Assembly (NCBI GenBank): GCA_013139935.1
Contig: WSZX01000177.1
Span: 1 to 6,282 of the forward strand
DNA length: 6,282 bases
Source: Ardenticatenales bacterium
Lineage (GTDB): Bacteria > Chloroflexota > Anaerolineae > Promineifilales > UBA4811
Reading direction: 5' to 3'
In this document: positions 1 to 4,664 of the stretch, one piece after another
Layout: each line of letters starts with the position of its first letter
How positions within the stretch are numbered: position 1 is the stretch's first letter
Program-made: the position numbers and the translations under genes
Notes under the pieces: generated by a model
Seen by the model: only the letters and a program-made list of their open reading frames with translations
What the model was told of the DNA's origin: nothing
Databases searched by the model: none

Positions 1-876
1 CTGATGGCGCCCTACCTGCTCCTAAACCTCCATCTCAGCGGCCGGCTGTGGCCCAATACGCTGTACGCCAAACAAGCCGAATACGCAGCCCAACTGGCTG
101 TTCCGTTTCTGTTGCGCCTGGCGCGCGTCGCAGTGCCCCCATTCACTGGCTTTCAGCTCTTGCTCGTTCCGGGCCTGCTGATGGGCGTCTGGCTGACCAT
201 CCGGCGTTGTCTATTACCCTCGTCTCGTCCCTTCATTCGCTGCTTTCCCGGCTACCCGATTCTCCTCTTCTACTCTGTCGCCCACCTGCTTCTCTACGCT
301 CTTCGCCTTCCCGTCACCTATCAGCACGGCCGCTACCTCATCCCCGCCATTCCCGCCATCATCCTGTATGGAGTGCCTGGATCCCTGCATTGGCTGCGGC
401 GGCGCCATCCTACATTCTGGCGGCGGGTCATCGGCCGAAGCTGGCTGATGGCCACAGGGATTCTCGTGCTGGCGTTTCTCGTGGTGGGTGCACGGGCCTA
501 TGCCAAAGACGTGCAGATCATCCAGAGCGAGATGGTGACCGTCGCGCGGTGGCTGTTCGAGCACACTGAGCCTCATGAATGGATCGCAGCGCACGACATT
601 GGCGCCATTGGGTACTTTGCGCATCGGCCCATCCTGGATCTGGCGGGGCTTGTTTCCCCAGAGGTCGTCCCGTTGATCGCCACGGAGCGCGAGTTGGCCG
701 AATTCATTCTCGCGAGTCCGGCACGCTACCTGGTCACCGCGCCGGGCTGGGCCTACGAATTTGTGACCCGGCGTCCCAGAGTACGGTTTCTCTACAGCAC
801 GGACTCACATTGGACACGGGCGGAGGGGTTGAACAACTGTGCAGTCTACCGGCTGCCGGCCTCAGATAGGCCGTGA
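1..876 (+). CDS. Polytopic membrane glycosyltransferase-like protein, 5' truncated by window edge
   Basis: The frame is open at base 1, so the visible 290 residues (counted from the Met codon at base 4) are the C-terminal part of a longer protein. Hydrophobic segments lie near residues 46-66, 84-102, 109-128 and 147-165. A soluble tail of about 125 residues follows. The motif WPNTLYAKQAEYA (16-28), the RYLIPAIPA segment (110-118) and the tail motifs DIGAIGYF (198-205) and LDLAGLVSPE (211-220) resemble large membrane proteins of the GT39/ArnT-like (GT-C fold) class. Such enzymes transfer sugars from lipid-linked donors on the outer face of the membrane. The catalytic Asp of this class lies in the first extracytoplasmic loop, which is outside the window, so activity cannot be judged. 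The next gene is 211 bp away and has its own candidate promoter, so this gene is probably not in its operon. The family assignment is moderately sure; the substrate is unknown. Confidence 0.75.
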   Translation: MMAPYLLLNLHLSGRLWPNTLYAKQAEYAAQLAVPFLLRLARVAVPPFTGFQLLLVPGLLMGVWLTIRRCLLPSSRPFIRCFPGYPILLFYSVAHLLLYALRLPVTYQHGRYLIPAIPAIILYGVPGSLHWLRRRHPTFWRRVIGRSWLMATGILVLAFLVVGARAYAKDVQIIQSEMVTVARWLFEHTEPHEWIAAHDIGAIGYFAHRPILDLAGLVSPEVVPLIATERELAEFILASPARYLVTAPGWAYEFVTRRPRVRFLYSTDSHWTRAEGLNNCAVYRLPASDRP

Positions 877-895
877 TCTGCGAATGGGAGAGTGG

Positions 896-1016
896 AAAGG
901 GAGCCGGTCCCTTGGGAACAGGCCACTGTCACTGTTTTGGGGCCGAATTGCTGGCGGACTGGCGTCTTGTCTGTTTTTCGACGCCCTCAGCGTTGGGTTG
1001 CCCGCTGGCTCCCTTT
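896..1016. repeat. Perfect 10-bp inverted repeat with arms 101 bp apart
   Basis: AAAGGGAGCC at 896-905 is the exact reverse complement of GGCTCCCTTT at 1007-1016. The right arm runs into TTTT. Between the arms, GGCGTC (961-966) can pair with GACGCC (980-985) and CAGCG (988-992) with CGCTG (1003-1007), the last sharing base 1007 with the outer arm. As RNA this would be a closed, branched fold ending in a short U run. As DNA the right arm lies inside the spacer of the candidate promoter at 998-1027. Its function is unknown. The loop is much too long for a classical intrinsic terminator. Confidence 0.5.
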
Positions 1017-1027
1017 TGTGATATACT
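998..1027 (+). promoter_or_regulatory. Candidate extended -10 promoter for the response regulator operon
   Basis: TATACT at 1022-1027 is preceded by TGa (1019-1021), a perfect extended -10 arrangement. TTGCCC at 998-1003 matches four of six -35 positions with an 18-bp spacer. Transcription would begin near 1034, giving a leader of about 54 nt that contains a small GCTAC/GTAGC hairpin (1043-1047 with 1054-1058) ahead of the ribosome binding site. This is a prediction from consensus only. Confidence 0.5.
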
Positions 1028-1074
1028 CTCCAAGAGGGAGATGCTACTCTCGCGTAGCTTCGGTGCCAGGGTTC

Positions 1075-1080
1075 AGGAGG
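1075..1080 (+). promoter_or_regulatory. Strong Shine-Dalgarno site for the response regulator
   Basis: AGGAGG lies 7 nt before the ATG at 1088. It fixes that start over other in-frame possibilities. Confidence 0.85.
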
Positions 1081-1087
1081 CTGCCAG

Positions 1088-1786
1088 ATGAAGCCAATAC
1101 GTGTCCTAGTGGTTGACGATCATCCGGTGTTCCGCCAGGGGGTCCGAGATATCCTTGAGACAGAGACTGACTTTGAGGTCGTTGGCGAGGCGGCCGATGG
1201 CCAGGTTGCTCTGCAATTGTCCCGCAAGCTCTGCCCCGATGTGGTCATCATGGACATCAATCTCCCCACGATGAACGGGTTGCAGGTCACCCGCCAGATC
1301 AAGGGGGAACAGCGCGACATCAAGGTGATCATGCTCACTGGCTACAACAATGTAGAGCAGGTGTTTCACGCCATCCGGGCGGGAGCTTCCGCGTACTGCC
1401 CCAAGGATATCATGCCGGACCGACTGGTGGAGACCATTCATACGGCCGTCAAGGGACTCTATGTGATAGATGATGATACCTTGACCGAGTCAGGGGTCGC
1501 TCTGTGGCTGGAGGCCGAGCTGGCTGCCAAGGCCGGTGCCGCGGGTCTGGACATGGATGACGTGTTCATGCCCCTCTCTCCGCGCGAAATGGAGGTCCTC
1601 AAGCTCGTGACCAAGGGGCTAAGTAACAAGGAGATTGCCTATCAACTCGGCATCAGTCACCAAACGGTCAAAAACCACATGACGTCGGTCCTCCGCAAGC
1701 TGGATGTGAGCGATAGGACCCAGGCCGCCGTTTACGCATTGGGCCGCGGCTGGGTGCGCCTGCAGGATGCCCAGAACACCGAATAG
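1088..1786 (+). CDS. NarL/DegU-type response regulator (REC + LuxR HTH)
   Basis: This 232-residue protein has the standard length and layout of the NarL/FixJ family. The receiver domain (about 4-122) has the acidic pair D10/D11, phosphoacceptor D56 in VIMDINLP, T84 and K106, so it should accept phosphate normally. A linker of about 35 residues, partly acidic, leads to a LuxR-type helix-turn-helix (about 162-222) with LSPREMEVL and the recognition-helix region HQTVKNHM. It should be a DNA-binding transcription regulator controlled by phosphorylation. The kinase gene begins 8 bp after its stop, so the two form an operon and very likely a cognate pair. The AGGAGG site 7 nt upstream supports the start. 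Targets cannot be read from the sequence; the pilus operon that follows is a reasonable candidate. Confidence 0.95.
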   Translation: MKPIRVLVVDDHPVFRQGVRDILETETDFEVVGEAADGQVALQLSRKLCPDVVIMDINLPTMNGLQVTRQIKGEQRDIKVIMLTGYNNVEQVFHAIRAGASAYCPKDIMPDRLVETIHTAVKGLYVIDDDTLTESGVALWLEAELAAKAGAAGLDMDDVFMPLSPREMEVLKLVTKGLSNKEIAYQLGISHQTVKNHMTSVLRKLDVSDRTQAAVYALGRGWVRLQDAQNTE

Positions 1787-1791
1787 AGGAG
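1785..1791 (+). promoter_or_regulatory. Ribosome binding site for the histidine kinase, overlapping the upstream stop
   Basis: AGAGGAG overlaps the TAG stop of the response regulator (1784-1786) and sits only 3 nt before the ATG at 1795. The overlap suggests translational coupling within the operon. Confidence 0.7.
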
Positions 1792-1794
1792 AAC

Positions 1795-2859
1795 ATGACC
1801 AAGCCTACCGCAACGCGTGAAGAGTCTCCCCTTGAATTGCTGCTGGAGGACAGCCGGAAAGAGTTCGAGCAGGTGCAGCGAGAACTCAAGGAGATAGATA
1901 TACTGATTCAGCAGAGCACTGGCGAAGTGGAGAAACTGGCTCGGCGCCATGCTCGAGCAACGAATCATTTGCGCCACATCCAGACCAACCTCGCAACCGT
2001 GCCGCGGGATGACATTCGCGAAGCCTACGACGCTGTTCATGATGTGCAGCAGCGTCTGTTTACCATGCGGGGGCAACTGGAAAAGCTCCAGAGCGACCAG
2101 AAGAACATGGAACGCTATATGACATTGCTGCGTCGTTTCCTGGAAGCGACCGATGGTGCGGTGGGACTGGCCGCGGATCCGGCCGGGAAAGCGGCCGGAA
2201 GCGAAGAACCCGTTGTTGTGCGCCTGGTGGGTGCTCTGGAAGCGGAACGGCGCCGTCTGTCGCGAGCGATGCACGACGGGCCGGCCCAATCCATGACCAA
2301 CTTCATCCTCCAGACAGAGATCTGCCAGCGACTGTTTGACGGTGATGCGGAGCAGGCGCAGGCGGAGTTGGCGGGACTCAAGGGGGCCGCCACCGATACC
2401 TTCCAGCGGATCAGAGACTTTATCTTCGAGTTGCGGCCGATGATGCTGGATGACCTGGGGCTGGTTCCCACCCTGCGCCGGTATGCAGAGAATTTCAGGA
2501 ACAAGAACAACATCCCTGCCGAAGTCACTATTGTGGGCAAGGAAAAGCGGCTGGAACCGTATGTCGAGGTCACCATTTTCCGCATTGTTCAGGAGTTACT
2601 CAATAACGTCCGTGACCATGCCCAAGCTTCTCAGGTGCGTATTACCATTGAGCTGGAGGATGACTGGGTGCAGGCCACCGTGGATGACAATGGCGCTGGG
2701 TTCAATGTGGAGGAGGCGCTTTCCAGCGCGCGCCAGCGTCAGACTGTTGGGTTCAGTACTATGCAGGAGCGGATCGACATGCTGGGAGGTACGCTCGAAA
2801 TCAATAGCGACCCCGGACAGGGAACACACATAGCTGTGTCTATCCCCACCGCCAGTTAG
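1795..2859 (+). CDS. Soluble DegS-like sensor histidine kinase (HisKA_3 + HATPase_c)
   Basis: 354 residues with no transmembrane segment or signal peptide, so the kinase should sense a cytoplasmic cue. Residues about 10-115 are charged, leucine-rich and predicted coiled coil, like the DegS sensory region. A short Ala/Gly-rich linker (121-136) follows. The HisKA_3 dimerisation domain spans about 146-235, with H-box RAMHDGPAQSM and phosphoacceptor H160, then FELRPMMLDDLGLVPTLR (211-228). The ATPase domain follows with N-box QELLNN (N271), G1 box DNGAGF (298-303), TVGF (317-320) and GQGT (341-344). All catalytic motifs are present. The closest family I recognise is Bacillus DegS, with which the H-box and ELRP..LDDLGL..TLR segments agree well. 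The partner is the response regulator immediately upstream. The signal is unknown; no PAS, GAF or other ligand domain is visible. Confidence 0.94.
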   Translation: MTKPTATREESPLELLLEDSRKEFEQVQRELKEIDILIQQSTGEVEKLARRHARATNHLRHIQTNLATVPRDDIREAYDAVHDVQQRLFTMRGQLEKLQSDQKNMERYMTLLRRFLEATDGAVGLAADPAGKAAGSEEPVVVRLVGALEAERRRLSRAMHDGPAQSMTNFILQTEICQRLFDGDAEQAQAELAGLKGAATDTFQRIRDFIFELRPMMLDDLGLVPTLRRYAENFRNKNNIPAEVTIVGKEKRLEPYVEVTIFRIVQELLNNVRDHAQASQVRITIELEDDWVQATVDDNGAGFNVEEALSSARQRQTVGFSTMQERIDMLGGTLEINSDPGQGTHIAVSIPTAS

Positions 2860-2865
2860 GTGGGT

Positions 2866-2904
2866 TCCGGCCGATAACCGCCTTGGGGCGCCGGGGCGGT
2901 CGGA
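2866..2904 (+). terminator. Strong hairpin after the kinase gene, possible terminator without a clear U tract
   Basis: TCCGGCCG (2866-2873) pairs over 8 bp, with one G-T, with CGGTCGGA (2897-2904). Inside it CGCC (2879-2882) pairs with GGCG (2887-2890) around a TTGG loop. An alternative fold pairs ACCGCC (2877-2882) with GGCGGT (2895-2900). It begins 7 bp after the stop codon of the two-gene operon. There is no T run behind it, so it may be a 3'-end protecting structure or a Rho-linked end rather than a classical intrinsic terminator. Confidence 0.4.
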
Positions 2905-3008
2905 GCGCAGCCCTGAATGAACCCAAGGACAGGCCCGGCGAATAATGCCCGATGTGATGTGCGCATTCCCGTGATCCGCCCTGTTTCCCACTCTCTCACG
3001 CACTGTGG

Positions 3009-3037
3009 TTGCTTTTTTGTTTGAACTTCTGTACAAT
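3009..3037 (+). promoter_or_regulatory. Candidate promoter ahead of the foldable intergenic segment
   Basis: TACAAT (3032-3037) matches five of six -10 positions. TTGCTT (3009-3014) matches only the TTG of the -35, with a 17-bp spacer, so the -35 is weak. The predicted start near 3043-3044 falls just before the first strand of the long-range stem at 3049. Confidence 0.35.
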
Positions 3038-3042
3038 GGTTT

Positions 3043-3250
3043 CTACGAGCTATCTGGCACAGAACCATTCATGTATTATGGGGGATGGTCCCTTGCGGGT
3101 TCGGGCACGCTTTTTGCGACGGAACGGGCAGGACGATACGCACAATCGATCGTCTGATCGTGGCGGGCGTATCATTCGTATGGAATGGGCTTGTGTCTCC
3201 TGGTAGCAGACACGTCCAAGGATTCTGGAGAGCCCCCGGGGCTTTCGTGT
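3043..3250 (+). ncRNA. Possible structured small RNA of about 200 nt (unassigned family)
   Basis: Three helices in register could close the segment: GCTATC (3049-3054) with GGTAGC (3202-3207); 3056-3062 with 3191-3197, 7 bp; and CCATTC (3065-3070) with GAATGG (3183-3188). That makes 19 pairs, three of them G-U, separated by small internal loops. An apical hairpin pairs GATACGC (3135-3141) with GCGTATC (3167-3173), then CGATC (3147-3151) with GATCG (3156-3160). GTGTCT (3193-3198) and AGACAC (3208-3213) offer a mutually exclusive local hairpin. A stable stem at 3228-3246 could end the transcript. The long closing stem beginning near the predicted start recalls 6S-like rods, but the interior is asymmetric (64 nt against 9 nt) and I cannot match it to 6S, SRP, RNase P or tmRNA. 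It could be chance folding. Confidence 0.25.
3228..3246 (+). terminator. GC-rich hairpin, possible terminator
   Basis: The arms at 3228-3235 and 3239-3246 pair over 8 bp (one G-T) around a 3-nt loop, with the core AGCCC/GGGCT. The T-rich part is only TTTC followed by GTGTAT, so the U tract is poor. If the upstream segment is transcribed, this is its best candidate 3' end. Confidence 0.35.
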
Positions 3251-3252
3251 AT

Positions 3253-3278
3253 CTGCTTTCGGCCGGGGTCGGAAGCGG
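3253..3278 (+). other. Second strong hairpin upstream of the pilus promoter
   Basis: The stem from 3253 to 3278 has 11 pairs, three of them G-T, with core GCTTTCGGC (3255-3263) against GTCGGAAGC (3268-3276) and the loop CGGG. It lies 6 bp after the previous hairpin. Both stems contain GCTTTCG, and their C-rich and G-rich strands could also pair with each other. Its role is unknown; it may insulate the cpaB promoter from upstream transcription. Confidence 0.4.
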
Positions 3279-3295
3279 TGTCACTGCGGCAGCTC

Positions 3296-3305
3296 ATCGT
3301 CTGAT
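3296..3305. repeat. ATCGTCTGAT element, second copy (first at 3149-3158)
   Basis: ATCGTCTGAT occurs exactly at 3149-3158 and 3296-3305. Each copy has the dyad form ATC-N4-GAT, and the first extends to CGATC-N4-GATCG. This copy ends 11 bp before the TTGACA of the pilus promoter, a position suited to an activator or repressor site. A 10-bp repeat could be chance. Confidence 0.3.
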
Positions 3306-3316
3306 AGCGTCTGTGG

Positions 3317-3344
3317 TTGACAAACCAATTGAGATGAGTATACT
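3317..3344 (+). promoter_or_regulatory. Near-consensus promoter of the Tad pilus operon
   Basis: The perfect -35 TTGACA (3317-3322) is followed by a 16-bp spacer and TATACT (3339-3344), five of six -10 positions. Transcription would start near 3351, giving a leader of about 59 nt before the cpaB start. No other promoter of similar quality is seen before cpaE or cpaF, so all three genes are probably read from here. Confidence 0.7.
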
Positions 3345-3396
3345 CTGAGCATTCTGGTGCGATCTTTCGTGGCGCAGGCTCATCAATCCACTAACA

Positions 3397-3403
3397 AAGG
3401 AGA
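3397..3403 (+). promoter_or_regulatory. Ribosome binding site for cpaB
   Basis: AAGGAGA, with its AGGAG core 7 nt before the ATG at 3410. It supports that start. Confidence 0.8.
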
Positions 3404-3409
3404 GATTCC

Positions 3410-4588
3410 ATGAAGCGCGGCATAATCATCGTCATAGTGGGTATCGTATTGATCGTTATCACCGGGATTGCATGGGTGGGGTTCCAGATGGGGCTGTTTG
3501 GTGGAGAAGTGGATGAGACCGGAGAAGCTGTCTCGATTCCCATTATCACCGGACAGCAGGAAGAACCCACGCCGGTTCCTCCGATGACACAGATCGTCAT
3601 TGCGGTTCAGGACATCCCCCGCGGATGGGAGATCACCAGCGACTCCATTGCCCTGTGGGATTGGCCCTCTGACGCGATCCCCCCGGATGCCATCGTCAAG
3701 CCCCCTGCCGGGGAGGCAGCCGCTGCGGTGCAGGATGTCCTTGAAACGGTGATCGGGAAACGCATGCGCACCAGCGCGGTCCGTTTTGAGCCTATCCTGA
3801 CCACCATGTTGATCGACCTGATTGACCTTACCGGGACTGGGAGCGATGCCGCGCTGGCTATTCCCAGCGGCCGGGTGCTTATGGCCATCCCGTTGCCCTC
3901 CATCGATTCGGATCCAACTGCTGCAGTAGCCTACGCTCTGCGCCCAGGCGATCACATTGACCTGATGGCTTCGCTGGCATTGGTGGATCTGGATGAGGAG
4001 TTTCATACCAAGTTGCCCAACAGAACCCAGGTGCTGGATATCTCGCAAACGGCCGAGGGCGGGCAAGAGTTGACGCTGACCGAGTTCCCTTCTGGCAGGA
4101 TCGAGGAAGGGCCGCTAGGGCTCATCTTCAACGTCATACCTGGTGAGGCGAGCCAGCGTCCACGCCTGGTCACGCAGTTGACCGTGCAAGATGCGGTGGT
4201 AGTACGTGTTGGCCGCTATCCGACCTTTGAGGAAGAAGAAATCGGCATCAATCCTCTGGCCGCCCCAACACCGACCCCCGTCCCTGAGGACGCCGAGCAA
4301 GAAGGACCGGTTGCAGTGGCACCGAAACCGATCAAGCCCAGAGTGATTCTGCTGGCTGTTACTCCGCAGGAAGCGCTCGTGATCAAGTTCGCCTGGGAGA
4401 TCAACGCGGACATCGATTTCGTGATCCGGCCGGTAGGCGAGGTCGCCCAGTTCCAGACAAACCCTGTGACCCTACAGTACTTGATGGAGACGTACAACAT
4501 AGCTGTTCCCCCCAAACTACAGTATGGCTTTGAACCCCCCCTGTACGGAATAGCGGACTTTATCGGCCAGGTCGCTGCCGGCGAGTAG
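3410..4588 (+). CDS. cpaB: Flp/Tad pilus assembly protein CpaB (SAF domain)
   Basis: A 392-residue membrane-anchored protein. Residues 5-25 form an N-terminal transmembrane anchor, followed by a short Pro/Thr-rich spacer (51-58). A SAF domain (about 61-130) opens with IVIAVQDIPRGWEIT and includes VIGKRMRTSAVRFEPIL. The RcpC/CpaB part follows: RVLMAIPLP (155-163), ALRPGDHIDLMASL (176-189) and, after an insert, RVILLAVTPQEALVIKFAWE (311-330) leading to IDFVIRP. This order is that of CpaB/RcpC, a Tad pilus component thought to sit on the outer side of the inner membrane and, in Gram-negatives, to work with the secretin. It is longer than the usual roughly 250-300 residues, because of an insert at about 190-260, a Pro-rich linker (284-310) and a C-terminal tail (341-392). 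The operon continues into cpaE after 76 bp. Assignment is firm from domain order and context; sequence divergence is considerable. Confidence 0.88.
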   Translation: MKRGIIIVIVGIVLIVITGIAWVGFQMGLFGGEVDETGEAVSIPIITGQQEEPTPVPPMTQIVIAVQDIPRGWEITSDSIALWDWPSDAIPPDAIVKPPAGEAAAAVQDVLETVIGKRMRTSAVRFEPILTTMLIDLIDLTGTGSDAALAIPSGRVLMAIPLPSIDSDPTAAVAYALRPGDHIDLMASLALVDLDEEFHTKLPNRTQVLDISQTAEGGQELTLTEFPSGRIEEGPLGLIFNVIPGEASQRPRLVTQLTVQDAVVVRVGRYPTFEEEEIGINPLAAPTPTPVPEDAEQEGPVAVAPKPIKPRVILLAVTPQEALVIKFAWEINADIDFVIRPVGEVAQFQTNPVTLQYLMETYNIAVPPKLQYGFEPPLYGIADFIGQVAAGE

Positions 4589-4664
4589 GCAACCACTTTG
4601 CGGCGAGATCTGGCCCGGGTGCTCGCACCTGTCGAGAGGGTACGGAATCTAATCTAAGGAAAGC

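Larger units (their letters stand above)
2860..3409 (+). other. 550-bp intergenic region, no convincing protein gene
   Basis: Open frames here are short and start without a usable ribosome binding site, and none gives a protein I recognise. The stretch from about 2905 to 3005 shows nothing I can name. From 3009 on it holds a candidate promoter, a foldable segment that may be a small RNA, two strong hairpins (3228-3246 and 3253-3278), a repeated ATCGTCTGAT element, and the promoter of the pilus operon. These are listed separately. Confidence 0.7.

Noticed and set aside
48..569. 173-codon + strand frame inside the first gene
   Set aside because: It is a shifted-frame shadow of the membrane protein. 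The real frame has clear hydrophobic segments and family motifs, while this one is Ser/Arg/Pro-rich noise.
1732..2289. Antisense open frame of 185 codons over the kinase gene
   Set aside because: It overlaps two well-supported + strand genes and shows no family motif.
3104..3119. GGGTTCGGGC resembling a tRNA T-loop
   Set aside because: The loop has G where tRNAs have the invariant A58, the flanks do not form a 5-bp T stem, and no acceptor or anticodon arm is found around it.
3009..3206. 65-codon + strand frame overlapping the possible small RNA
   Set aside because: Its start lies in the predicted -35 element, it has no ribosome binding site, and its composition is not protein-like.
3043..3250. 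Firm assignment of the foldable segment as 6S RNA
   Set aside because: The closing stem near the predicted start is suggestive, but the interior is strongly asymmetric (64 nt against 9 nt) rather than a balanced central bubble, so I left the family unassigned.
3085..3348. 87-codon + strand frame in the intergenic region
   Set aside because: No ribosome binding site precedes its ATG, the product resembles nothing I know, and it runs through three strong hairpins and the whole cpaB promoter.
3383..4066. Antisense open frame of 227 codons over cpaB
   Set aside because: It is a mirror of the cpaB coding frame, and the product is rich in His, Gly, Arg and Asp with no recognisable domain.
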